Assembly (NCBI GenBank): GCA_029948255.1
Contig: JALIZF010001791.1
Span: forward strand, 62,001 to 126,000
Direction of reading: 5' to 3'
Length of the DNA stretch: 64,000 nucleotides
Source of the DNA: Telmatactis stephensoni
Lineage: Eukaryota; Cnidaria; Anthozoa; Actiniaria; Isophelliidae
Of the stretch, positions 10,925 to 22,955 are shown in pieces. Made by a program: the position numbers and the translations under genes. The notes below the pieces were generated by a model. It was not told the DNA's origin. It saw only the letters and a list, made by a program, of their open reading frames with translations, and did not search any database. Every line of letters starts with the position of its first letter. The stretch's first letter is position 1.

Positions 10925-13900
10925 CTAGCTTGGAGTAGGCAATATCTCGTATGTAGGCTGAGCGTAGTCAGGATCTGGAAGTATGGTTATATAAAGTTCA
11001 TCACCATTAGCCCCGCACGCATCCGGCTCTGCTGCCCCGTGAGCTACAGGGCAAACTGAATTACCGTAGGGTACAGGTGGTTTAGCTTGGGAATGCTCCC
11101 GACGGTCTGATTTCGTCAGACGTTCATAATCGCCCCCAGAGGTCTTCGTTAGCGGCTCATACATTTTCTCGACCGTATCTGCGTTTTCGATTCCAGTGGC
11201 AACTGTTTCCATAGAAACAGGTTTGACGTCATGATTCTGACGCCCACTTGACTGCAAGCCTTGATATGTGTGTTGTGCCAAATTTGTTAGTTCCATGTAA
11301 TCTGGTGTCTCACTCCCAAATTTTCCTTCGTGATTTAGATATTTATCATTAGCTGAATTCTCGTAGGATATAGGGCCGGGGCATTCTGAATTACCGTAGG
11401 GTACCGGGGATTTAGCTTTGGAATCTTCTTTACTGTATGATTTCCTCAAAGATTGATAAGCATGCCCAGAGTTCTTGGTCAAAGGCTGATACATTTCAAT
11501 TCCACTGCTAACTGTTTCCATAGCAGCAGGTCTGACGTCATCACCTTGTCCCCCACGTGATTTTCTGTGTACCAGGCCTTGATACGGGTGTTGTGCTACA
11601 TTTGGTAGATTCACGTAGCTTGGGTCTTCACTATTTGCTTGGTCTTGTAGTTCACTGTTATTTGGCGAGTATTGTGCTACATTTGTTATCTCAGTGTAGG
11701 TTTGGTCCTCGTTGTTTGCTTCTTCTTCTTCTTCTTCTTCTTCTTCTTCTTCTTCTTCTTCTTTTTCTTCTATATCATTATTATCAATTTTCGGGTTATA
11801 GACGGGATTGTTACCTTCGGTTTGTTTTCGTGTTTGCTGACTGTTTCTTCGACGATAAACCACAACAGCGATAACAACACAAGCAAAGACACAAACAGCG
11901 AAGACGAGAACAGCGACGCTGAGGACGATAGGGGACAGCCGTGGGGCTGCTTTGTCGTCATGCTCAGTTCGTTTGTCTTTTGTCTTTTCTGGAATATTTT
12001 AAAAACAAGTCAAATTTTTTAGTCAAATTAGGTGAATGGGAGTCGGATCGAGAATAATAAAGGGAAAATTGGTTTCTTTCAAGCGCTGTCTTCCTATATT
12101 AGCTATGCCAAAATCCTTCATACATTTCCAAACTCACTAATTAACATTTTCTATACTAACAGTAGATAACCGACGTTTGTTGATAACGTTCATACATTGA
12201 CATGAAGTAAAACATACTCTTGATTACCAAATGATTCTCCATCCTACACGTTCTCAATGAATTCTTATCTTCTCGCTCGAGCTGGCGAGCTCTGGAGAAA
12301 CTGCATGACGGCTACTGTGTAACCGTCTGGTACACTCTATGAGTTGACAAGACGCAGGGGGCGCTGGATATATATTTCTACATTCACTACCTGCCTAAAA
12401 GGAGGAGGGGTGGGGTAGATTAGAAATCAAAAATGGTCAAAAATAATGGGAAAGGCGAAGAATAGAGGGAGAACAGAGAGATCAATTCCATAACATTTTC
12501 CTGACAATATAGGGTTGTAAACTTACTGACGTCACAAAGATCTCCTTGCCACTCCTCAACACACGTGCATTTCCCAGTCACTGGGTCACATGACGCCTTG
12601 TTATGACATAAGCACTTTGATTGACAGTTTTTACCATGGTAACCAACAGGACAAGGATTACTACAGTCGACACCAGTCCACCCCTTTGGGCAGTCACATG
12701 ATCCATCCACATTGCTACACGTGGCGTTGTTTTGACATGCGCAGACCTTCTCACAACCTAGACCGTATGTTCCTTTCTTGCAAGAGCTTTCACACCTGGT
12801 GCACAAAATATGGCCGAAAATTATTGAATTTACACAGTTTGGAGCTTGTACTAGGAGCCCTACCTGCTTGCATCTCTCACTATACGTATTAAACATACCT
12901 TATGCCTGTGTAACCAGGCCTGCAATTACACACGCCAGTCAGGTGATCACATGTGGCACCGTGCATGCATTTCACGCATGTCTGGGCACACTTATGGCCG
13001 TACGTTCCCTGAGGACACTTCTGGTTGCATATATCGCCCTGTTTGTGAGCGAAAAAGAAACATTACAAATATAGGCGAAGCATTGAAATCGTTCTTTTTA
13101 AACGTGGGGTTGGTATAATCTCCGGCATAAGAAAACTGGCTAAACGAAGAAGTGTGTTTTCAGAAACATCATGCTTGCGTGTGCATGTTTCGCAAATGTT
13201 TCCCAATCAAAACGAGCACGACAAATAAAAAGGGAAAATCGATCATTTTAGATAAGAAAATGGAAATCTGATCTCCATCGTTGTGATATTTTGTTTATAT
13301 TAATTTGTCATCACAAATCCGTTGGGTGCGCGTCAGTTGTGGAAGACATGTTTTTGTCTTCACAGTTTAGCGACCCAGAAAACAATTTACGGAAGAATGT
13401 TCCGTGTTTCCGCGTTAAGCCAGGGCCTTGTGTACATGCAGCTTCTTTTAGTAACGTTTGCTTTTTCTCTCTTCTGTGACAAAATTAACTTCATGGCACG
13501 TAAAACAAAAATCAAAAACGTAGTTAGTAATAACTCAGTAGTTAGTTTCTTCTCTTTTCTAACAAATAATGCACATTAATTACAAGTGTTTTGTCTTTAT
13601 CACGTACAGTTATACGAACTATTCTGCTTGATTTCAAAATTTATTAACAGCTTTCTATTTGTTGAAAGTTTTAGAAATATTACTACGCGTTTCACGGATA
13701 TAATAGAGAGATTAAGCATCAAAGCAGAGGGATCACGTGACCTGCTTCGACGCGTCTGACGATGCTGTTTCAACGTGAAATTGAGCCATTTCGTATTTGC
13801 AGTAAACGCCAGGCGAGTCATCATTGCATTGAGCACCAAACGCCAAACGCCAGGCGCGAAACTGGGAGAGGTCACGTGATCCACTCTGTCGAAAAATACT

Positions 13901-16900
13901 ACATACACTCCAGCCTGCTGTACAATTACACGTGCCATTCACGTGACCACACATGGCTCCATTCTGACATGCGCATTGAAGTGAGCAGTCTTGACCATAA
14001 AAACCATGGCGACAAGATACATGACATCTAATAAAAGAGAAAAAATATTTATTTATTTGTTCTCTTGTAAAGGAAAGAAGAAAGTTCCTTGTACTAATGC
14101 AAATTTCCACTTACTTGAGCCCGCGATATCCCGGTGCACAGGTGCAGGTTCCATTGATGGGATTACAATAAGCACCATTCATACATTCACACTTCTGTTT
14201 ACACTTGTCACCATAGTAACCTTGGTCACATGACTTGCTGCAGTACTGTCCCTCCCACCCTGGGGTACAAGTACAACTACCAGTGTGGGGTGAACACTTG
14301 GCGTTGTTTTGACAAAGACAGTCGTGTTGGCAGCGAGGAGGATCCCACTTGCGTAGCGGGCAATCTACCGAAGAAAGATTGCAGATTGACTGCATGATTT
14401 TTTGATTGATTGAATGATTGACGGATGGACGAACTGACTGGAGTGACTAATAGCGAAAACAGGAATGTAGATACCTAGTAGGTAGATAGGAAGGTTGGTA
14501 GGTAAGGTGGATAGGTAGTTAGGTAGGTAAGTAAGCAGGCACACAGACAGGTAGGTAATTAGGTAGGTAGGTAGGTAGGTAGGTAGGTAGGTAGGTAAGT
14601 TGGTTGGTTGGTTTGGTAGACTGAGTAGGTCGGCGGCTATTAAGGATAGTGAAGGAGAAAGGATAAATTTTCTGTTTGATTAATTGAATTACTAACCACT
14701 GGGTTGCAATCGTTCACACTAATAGATCATCATCATAAAAAGAGATAACGAAAGAAAACGACGCACGACAAAAATTTGTCGCACTGCGCGCCTGCTCGCT
14801 GCGCGCACCTGTCTTAACTATGCAATATTTTTTATTCTAATACAACATAAATACCTCTGTCACACAGGTTACCATAGTAACCAGCATTGCACGAGCAATG
14901 GTTGGGTTTGATGCACTTGCCATTGACACATGCTGGAGTACATATCGCTGAAAAATTCGTTGAGTTAAAAATGAATGTGCTTTCTTGTTGCTCAACATGA
15001 ATTGGACTCTCATTTAATTCTCTCCTTCTGCCTCTCCTTCCTCTTCATTCTCTCTTCCTCCCTGACAGCCTCCCTTTCCTTCCCTCTATCGCATGTATAT
15101 ATAAGAGTTAAGGTCAGTATTACATTAATATCTGATATTTACCAACTGAACAGCTGCTCCCCTTTGACTTCCATCCTTTACAGCATTCATATTGCGTTCT
15201 GTAAGCTATCCTCGTAGCTTGACGGTACCGTGTACCATAAACCGTTCTGGAAAATAAATCATCATAGCTCTCTTTTCTCGTTTTTCTTTTCTTGTTGTTG
15301 TTGTTGTTTTTTTTTTATCATATTTAACATAATATAAAGTTTTAATAATATACAGTCTGAAAACTGATGAATTTTTGTCGCTATTGTGGGTGAGGGAAGG
15401 GAAGGATAGAAAAGGAAGAGGGTTTCATCTCCCCAATTCTTCTTCCCCTCCTTAAAAAACTTAAACGGTCAGTAAAGCACTACATTACCACCGTGTGCAA
15501 AACTACGCGTCCCGCCAGACTAAAGTCTCGATTGGGAATTTGGTCAATAGGCTACCAAAAATCCAGACAGAGGCGGAGTTTTCTATACAGTGTCTGTACA
15601 CTTTGCTGGCTTCCCGGTAGCCTATTGACCAAGTCCCAATCGAGACTTTTGTCTGGCTGGACGCGTAATTATGCACACGTACGGTGGTAATAAAAGCACT
15701 CCAAAGTAATTTCTAGTACTAGCTAAAACGCTAAATTTATAACATAGATTGCATAACATAACGTCTCGTTTTTTGCTCATTGTTTCGGCGAGGATTGAGC
15801 GAGAAGCAGAGATCGTAACGCCACAACCCCATCTGCGGCACGAGAAGCGTTCACTCAATGGAGAACATACGGCAAATGTTTAACTAAATATTCGGTATCA
15901 CTTACTTGTAACGAGAACAGCGACCCCAACCCCACAACCCACATTTATAAGTTGTATTAACTCTTAGAGAGTACTGATATGACTGGTTGTAACTCTGTCC
16001 ATAACTAAGAATAATAAAAACAGTCATTAGTAATCAGGTCAATGCAAGAGACCATAATACTAAGAGAGCGAAGCTCAGTATTGTCATGTCTGTGCCATGT
16101 TCGTGGCGGCTAAGGCTATTTTTAGTAACTTCGCCAGTCGCGCGCGCAAGGCCCTCAACCAATAGAATTTGCTTTTTGGCGTGCGCGCGGAAGGGACCGT
16201 TTGAATTCTATTGTTTAAGTGCCTTGCGCGCGCGATGGCGAAGTTACTAAAAATAGCCTTAGCCGCCACGAACATGGCACAGACATCAATACTGAGCTTC
16301 GCTCTCTTAGTATTATGGTCTCTTGGTCAATGTTAACATGAAGCAAGCAGCTATAGGAGGATCTTTGCTGACGTCAATGTTTACATTTTTCTTCATTAGC
16401 ATACGGTTGAAAAATCGATAAAATTACAAACTGAGTCCAAAACTTTTAAGAGCTGTTTAATATAAGTAATCTACGAAATTTTTAGCTCTTTGTATGCAAT
16501 ATTATGCGAGGTGTCCAGCTTCCAATTTGCTTTTAAATTTCTGGGTGGCAAAAGCGCTAATGGGCCCATATATTCTTAATTCTAAAATTTAGAGTTTTTA
16601 AAACTGCATCACGCAAATACTAGTATTGCTTGTGCCACGCTCAAATTTCCAAAGAAAGCTAGTTTTGCCATGCCTTTTCATTTGTCAGAGGTGATTTGGT
16701 GTTTATTTGGTTAAAAAGAGAAATGCATATACTAGAGCGATAACACTAAAACCGTGAAACAAGTACTAACTAAAAAGTACAAATAGTACTAATGAAACAA
16801 TAGAAAACAAAGGGTTTTATTTTGCTACTATTTGTCTTTTTTTAGTTGCTAAGTTATTTCACGGTTTTAGTGTTATCGCTCTAATGAGCAAAAATTGTAA

Positions 16901-17754
16901 ACAAAGATCCACCTATATACAATACAATACAATACAATGATTTTATTTGTACCCATATTATATTATTACACAAAATATAAGGCCAAGGTCTTGGCTATCG
17001 ATCTGAAAGATCAGTTCAAAACGTTTGTAGGCAAATAAGAATTCTGTCTTGTAAAGACGTCAACGAAGTGTTCATATATAGAGATGAATTTTCTTTCTGT
17101 TTACATGAATAGAATAGAATCAGTAGAATAGTTTATTATTAGCTTCTGTACACTTTACAGTACATTAGATAAATGCTATTAATAAATTGTAATGGAAAAA
17201 AATTACATACACACTTTAAAATGGATTGGATTGGATTGGATTTAACTTGATAATGACATCGGAAGATGTCGAAACGTTGTTAATGTATAACATTTGCGTT
17301 TGCCTTTCTTATCAATTCCATTCCATTCCATTCCATTCCATTCAATTAAATTTGGAGTGATCTTTTAAGGACTTTCTGAATTCTCTACTTTTATAATAAT
17401 CATAAACACGTTTTGTTCTGGGGATAGACATTATGGAACTGACTAAAGGGTCTGAAATCTTCAGTATCTTTGGTCTCCCATCACCGACTAGTTTCATTTT
17501 CGAGAATGAAGAAGAAACGTTAGAAGACCAAAGATAAAGCGACACTTGTTGTAACGTGTTTTAAATAAGCATAAAATACTTTCCCGTTTCAAAATATATG
17601 ACCGACTCACTTCAATCGTAACACGAACTTACCTGGCCTTCCTGGAGCAGACGTTGTGTCCTTTTGGGTGAAGAGTTTCTGTGCTTTCATCGAGAAAAAT
17701 AAGTAGAAACACACAGAAACCTAACCAGATTACTCTATAATTTGCTGTAGACAT
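10925..17754 (-). CDS. receptor B: EMI-7xEGF-TM receptor with five ITAM-like pairs
   Basis: Nine exons: 17633-17754, 15906-16004, 15143-15246, 14855-14947, 14115-14364, 13907-14027, 12899-13038, 12527-12795 and 10925-11988. The total is 2262 nt (753 codons plus TAG), with all junction phases consistent. Signal peptide ~1-26; EMI ~34-108 (NVCS, CSRYK, ECCKGW); seven EGF-like units ~109-399; membrane span ~420-443 followed by YRRR; tail ~444-753. The tail has NPVY at 460-463, a 14-Glu tract, then tyrosine pairs Y524/Y535, Y566/Y577, Y630/Y641 and Y676/Y687, each YxxL-x7-YxxL, and Y732/Y746 (YITI-x10-YEIL). CED-1, Draper and MEGF10 combine EMI, EGF and NPxY/YxxL motifs in engulfment signalling. 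I infer a phagocytic or recognition receptor that recruits SH2 kinases directly. It is the most complete minus-strand copy. Confidence 0.92.
11719..11769 (-). repeat. coding GAA microsatellite (poly-Glu) in receptor B tail
   Basis: Fourteen consecutive GAA codons, then AAA and two more GAA on the coding strand, lie just after NPVY in the cytoplasmic tail. Pure codon identity suggests recent slippage. Receptors C-G lack the tract. Confidence 0.95.
14458..14605. repeat. (AGGT)n-rich tetranucleotide array in receptor B intron 4
   Basis: Degenerate gtag/aggt tandem units, cleanest at about 14562-14597. They sit where receptors A and C carry ctga repeats. Confidence 0.85.
15488..15687. mobile_element. 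MITE, TA target duplication
   Basis: The ends CCACCGTGTGCAAAACTACG and its imperfect complement ...CACACGTACGGTGG pair. A second strong dyad aaagtctcgattggga/tcccaatcgagactttt lies inside. TA flanks both sides. It lies in intron 2 of receptor B. Confidence 0.7.
16045..16325. mobile_element. near-perfect foldback element in receptor B intron 1
   Basis: About 115-bp arms reading caagagaccataatactaag... pair with ...cttagtattatggtctcttg. A partial relative is at about 22402-22500 (ccataatactaagagagc through the gcgcgcgc tract). Confidence 0.8.
16734..16882. mobile_element. MITE with 26-bp perfect terminal repeats, TA flanks
   Basis: 16734-16759 (agagcgataacactaaaacc...) and 16857-16882 are exact reverse complements. 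Flanking bases give TA on both sides if the outer A/T is counted with the flank. It lies in receptor B intron 1. Confidence 0.8.
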
Positions 17755-17879
17755 TTAATGCTCGTTAAAGCAAACAGAAATACAATATAACAATTAACGT
17801 TAAGGATTCAGTCGAGGTACGCAGTTCGCTGCTGAAGCCGGAAGTCGTGGTAATATTGTTAATGTTTTAGTTTCACTTA

Positions 17880-18113
17880 AAAAGTCAGTGGGTCGTTGTT
17901 CGTTGACTTCCGTTAGCAATTTCCCTTTCCTTCCCTAGTGTTTACTGTCACATATCATGCGATGCGATGTTTCATTTTAATATAGAAGACCAGCAATTCT
18001 CATTGGATTATCATGTGATCTAAAATAGGCAATCTGCGTGCTGTGATTGGCTAAACACCTCTCCAAAATCTTACCCTCACCTCCCCCACCCCAGGGGTTT
18101 CAGCAGCCTCGGG
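17880..18113. promoter_or_regulatory. receptor B 5' flank, relic of a divergent promoter
   Basis: Sequence upstream of the receptor B start matches the C/D intergenic promoter past the point where the plus-strand partner's TATA lies (attttaatatagaagaccagcaattctc). It stops at the palindrome at 18114, before any partner exon. B therefore probably descends from a divergent pair whose partner was lost. Confidence 0.55.
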
Positions 18114-18529
18114 CACAGGCAGCCCAAGCTCATTATCTGACAACATAAACAGTTGTAAATACACGTAAATGCATGGAGCCTAAAATACGACTTTTGACGA
18201 ATAATATTACAGAATACATTAATATAACATTCTATGTAACTTGTAAAGTTGTTATAATTGTAAATAAAGCCTTATTTCACGGTTTTTTTCAAGATCTCCC
18301 TCCCCCTACTAAGAAGAGGAACTTTACTTCTTAGTAGGGGGAGGGAGATCTTGAAAAAAACCGTGAAATAAGGCTTTATTTACAATTATAACAACTTTAC
18401 AAGTTACATAGAATGTTATATTAATGTATTCTGTAATATTATTCGTCAAAAGTCGTATTTTAGGCTCCATGCATTTACGTGTATTTACAACTGTTTATGT
18501 TGTCAGATAATGAGCTTGGGCTGCCTGTG
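18114..18529. repeat. perfect palindrome, two 203-bp arms, 10-base loop
   Basis: 18114-18316 and 18327-18529 read as exact reverse complements wherever I compared them, including the run of seven T matching seven A. They are separated by aggaacttta. The tip is cacaggcagcccaagctc. There are no open frames. It is either a very recent foldback insertion or a sequencing or assembly fold-back. Confidence 0.9.
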
Positions 18530-18949
18530 GTTTCCGGTAATCGTAAATGCCAGTATAACCCGAGAGGAGATTACATGGGGTAACTTGAGAGCAGTTTGAA
18601 ATTCAAATCTAACGTATCAGTGTAACGCACTCTCTCACTAACAGTCAATAAGAGAGTCTTTTCTCGTTACCAAGATATGAATTTCACTTTGCTTCAATGT
18701 TTGGTAAGAATGCATGTATGGAGCCGCCATATGTTGGGGTACCACTGTGGAACACCGAGCGTCGAAATATTATAACCAGGGGTAATATATATATTTTGCT
18801 GAAAATATTCAAAAACAATTATATTGACCAATCCATTGACGTAAAATTTGTGTTTCGCTAGGTCAATACGATTTATCTGCGCAGTTTGTTTTGATTAGAT
18901 ATTAAACATCAACTATATTTTTAATGCATCCCTTGCTCCATTATTTTTA

Positions 18950-19065
18950 AAACTTGATTAAAAACCTCTAATATTTGTTAGTGGTAGGACAACTACAAGT
19001 CATACAGGTACTGGACATGAAGGGTCTCCATTTTGTATCTAAATTAGTCAACAAATTATCGTAAT
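18950..19065 (-). other. receptor C 3' flank, homologous to that of receptor B
   Basis: taaaacttgattaaaaacct through acaaattatc matches 10799-10913 downstream of receptor B. The duplication that made B and C therefore included the 3' UTR. No AATAAA was seen close by on this strand. Confidence 0.7.
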
Positions 19066-20448
19066 TCACTTTCTAGCTTGAAGTAGGCAATTCTCGTATG
19101 TAGGCTGATCGTCGTCACGATATGGAAGCATGGTCATGTAAAGTTCATCATCATTAGCCCGGCACTCATCCGGCTCTGCTGAATTCCCGTGGACTACAGG
19201 GCAAACTGAATTACCGGGTACAGGGGGTTTAGCTTGGGAATTCTCCCGACGGTCTGACTTCGTCAGACGTCCATAATCCCCCCCAGAGGTCTTCGTTAGC
19301 GGCTGATACGGCTCTGCCGAATTCCCGTGGACTACAGGGCAAACTGAATTACCGGGTACAGGGGGTTTGGCTTGGGAATTTGGCTCCCGACAGTCTGACT
19401 TCGTCAGACGTCCATAATCCCCCCTAGAGGTCTTCGTTAGCGGCTGATACATTTTCTCGACCGTATCTGCGTTTTCGATTCCAGTGGCAACTGTTTCCCG
19501 ACGCCCAGGTGATTGGCAAGGCGTCAAGTTTTGATATGTGTGCTGTGCAACATTTGTTAGTCCCAAGTAGCCCAACTTTCCTTTGTCATTTACACATTCA
19601 TCCTTGGCTGAATTCTCGTGCACTACAGCACATTCTGAATTACCGTATGATTGCTTCAAAGGTTGATAAACATTCCCAGAGTTCTTGGTCAAAGGGCAAC
19701 ACATTTTAATTTCAGGGGTAACTGTTTCCATAGCAACAGGTCTGACATCATCACCTTCACACCCACGTGATTGCCTCGTCAGACATTCATAAGGCTCACA
19801 GTAAATCGGTTCCTCAATCTTCGCTTCGTTTTGTGAAGCATTGTCGGCAGTTTGAGGATTTTCGTCGATATATATATGATCGTTAGGTTCTGTTTGTTTT
19901 CGTGTCAGCTGACTATTCCGTCGACGATAAACCACGAAACCGATAACAACACAAACAATGACGACGAGAACAGATACGCCAAGGACGATAGGTAGAAGCG
20001 GGTATGCTTGGTCGTCAGTTCTTTTGTCTTTAGAAACTTGACTTCCTAACACATTTAAAAACAAGTAAAATTTTATAGTCACATTAGAGGCATGGGATAC
20101 TGAGAAATAAGCAAAAAATGCCGCTTTATTCCTAGCATTCCTAGCGCTGTTTCCCACGAATTTTTTTCCAAACTTGTGGGAAATAACTGTTCATACAATA
20201 ATCTAGTAACGCCCTAGCTGAAACATGCACGTGATTTGTGGTATTGATGGGTTATTTACTAAGAGGATCGTCACGAATAGTTTGTTTTTGCGTTTTTATC
20301 CGCCATCCATTGGTCTGCTATGTACATACTAACAACAATACTTCCACAGGAAGCCCACATTTTCAATATATATATAAGTAGAATATGAAAAAACAATCCA
20401 CGCAACTTGTAACTTTTAAATATCTGTTTATTCGTACGTTTCGGCCAT

Positions 20449-20690
20449 TCATATATGAGACAGGGAGCCCAACACTACAGATTGACTATATCTATAGTTA
20501 CCCTAAATATATATATGAGACAGGGAGCCCAACACTACAGATTGACTATATCTATAGTTACCCTAAATATATATATGAGACAGGGAGCCCAACACTACAG
20601 ATTGACTATATCTATAGTTACTCTAAATATATATATGAGACAGGGAGCCCAACACTACAGATTGACTATCTATAGTTACCCTAAATTCTT
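20449..20690. repeat. 60-bp tandem minisatellite, four copies
   Basis: Four near-identical 60-bp units (gagacagggagcccaacac... atctatagttaccctaaat) lie in the last intron of receptor C. Reading frames through it are periodic artefacts. Confidence 0.95.
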
Positions 20691-22401
20691 CACTGTTGTG
20701 CACTAGCGAGCGAGTTGATAGTATACAGGCATGGTCTGCGCTTCCTATCACATTCTTCTAACTGTCCCTTCTACTCAGCCCTTCCTTAACATTTTAGGAC
20801 GTAACTATACAATATAGGGTTGTAAACTTACTGATGCCACAAAGATCTCCTTGCCACTCCTCAACACACGTGCATTTCCCAGTCACTGGGTCACATGACG
20901 CCTTGTTATGACATAAGCACTTTAATCGACAGTTTTTACCATGGTAACCAACAGGACAAGGATTACTACAGTCGGCACCAGTCCACCCCTTTAGGCAGTC
21001 ACATGATCCATCCACTTTGCTACACGTGGCGTTGTTTTGACATGCGCAGTCCTTTTTGCAACCAAAACCATACTTCCCTTTCTGGCAGAAATCTTCACAC
21101 CTGCAAAACATGGTCGAAAACAGTCGTTTCATACAAAGTTCAACTTATGAATATACAAATTGTACATACCTTATGCCTGTGTAACCAGGCCTGCACTCGC
21201 ACACGCCAGTCACGTGATCACACGTGGCACCGTGCATGCAGTTGAAGCATGTCTGAGCACACTTGTAGCCGTACGTTCCCTGAGGACACTTCTGGTTGCA
21301 TATATCGCCCTGTTTGTCAAATATATGTGCTTGTCAAATAAATGTCAAGCTTCCTTTGGTTCAGATTCGTAGCACACCATAGTTAAAAGGTCAGTAACTA
21401 TATTCAAATTTATCCCAAAAAGTAGAATGTAAAGCCAATCAGAAAGCAGTAAAGTCGTTTCATATTTGGCGGTATTCAACTGTCTCTTCCCGTGAGGCAT
21501 TGCTACGATTTTCTGTATTTTCTATGGTGTGGGATAAAATACTATAAAAATATATAGCTGCGCTTATGTTAATGCCGTAAGTGACTACTGCATTTACGTC
21601 ATCATTTGTTTTGGCAATTTATTTGTCAATCTACTCACAGTCCATCCCGCTGTACAATTACACGTGCCATTCACGTGATCACACGTGGCTCCATTCTGAC
21701 ATGCGCATAGAAGTGAGCAGTTTTGACCATAAAAACCATTGGAACAAGGTGTATCACATCTGGTAGAAGACAAGAAAAAAGTATGAATGAATAGAGTTGT
21801 CACTTCCACGTAAACATTTAATTATAACGCCGAGCTTTCGGACAGTGTCCTTCTTCAGGGCAAATGAAAATGTTACATTGAATGACGTACAATGGCCTTT
21901 TAGATAAGAAAAAAGTAGTCATCAAAACGCAGCAGAGTTGATTGTCGACTTGGAATACTCAACAAATCTAAGATTGCAAATACAGTTATTCTCAAAAAGA
22001 ACGATATTTCCTTCTTGTCAAATGACAGTTCTTTCAGTGTTGAAATATATAGTAGAAACAAAAAGGAGTTTCGAAAATGAAAAAAAAATGTTCATCAAAC
22101 TTGTCGCGCAACGTTGCTACAGAGCAAGTTATAGTCCGATGTTGCTTGTTTTACAGCCCAGGTCCCAAACTTGTCACACAACAAAAACATTTGTTGCGAG
22201 TTTGAAAAAGTCAACTTTTCGCAACAAATTTACTTTTTGTTGCTCTTTCCTTGTCACGTAACATTTTACCTAAACCCGCACCTTGTAACTGCAACTAGCG
22301 AATCAGCGTGCAGAATTCGTCATGAAAGTTACAACTTGCAAGAAAAGTTGTTGTCTGACAAGTTAGTAACATCGTTTTATAACTTGCTCTGCACCGGATA
22401 C

Positions 22402-22500
22402 CATAATACTAAGAGAGCAAAACTGGCATTGATGTCTGCGCGATATGCTTGGCGCTTAAGGTTATTTTTAGTAACAGGAAGTTGACGCCATCGCGCGCGC
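22402..22500. repeat. partial copy of the 16045 foldback family
   Basis: Contains ccataatactaagagagc, gttatttttagtaac and ccatcgcgcgcgc in the same order as one arm of the element at 16045-16325, with no second arm. Confidence 0.55.
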
Positions 22501-22639
22501 AAACAATGAAATTTGATCATTAAGTTTGATAAGTTTGTTTCCCGTATTTACTCGCCTTTACAGAGATCGACTGTATAACAATGGAATTGTCACTTGGAAA
22601 GATATTAGATATGTATGCGTTTGTGTCATTAATTTGCTC

Positions 22640-22955
22640 GAAAAAAAACCAAGCACAGACGGGGTTTAAGCCCGTGACCGTTTCATTACCAGTCAGACAC
22701 TGCCGGGGTTCCTGTGGCCAGCAGATCGTAAGTTCGTATTTATACTCAGATCACTCTGAAAGATATTGTATATGTTTGCAAACATTGTAGCTCTTAACGA
22801 ATCATTCCGATCAGAGTGATCTCAGTATTAAAACAAACTGGAAACTACGACATGCTAACCACAGGAACCCCGGTAGCTCCGCCAGTGATCAAAGTGTCTG
22901 ACCGGTACTCAGAAGGGTTCATATCGCGTTTGGGCTGAGTTTTTTTCCGACCAAA
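22640..22955. mobile_element. inverted-repeat element in receptor C intron 5
   Basis: The left arm contains cagtcagacactgccggggttcctgtgg. The right arm contains ccacaggaaccccggtagct and agtgtctgac. The arms are imperfect and the boundaries approximate. Confidence 0.6.

Noticed and set aside
10925..11863. Classifying the tail tyrosines as ITIMs (inhibitory motifs)
   Set aside because: The position two residues before Tyr is usually P, E or M-type rather than I/V/L/S, while the pairwise seven-residue spacing fits ITAMs better.
20385..20706. Repeat protein ETGSPTLQIDYIYSYPKY
   Set aside because: Four copies of a 60-bp intronic minisatellite; no start context, splice signal or similarity.
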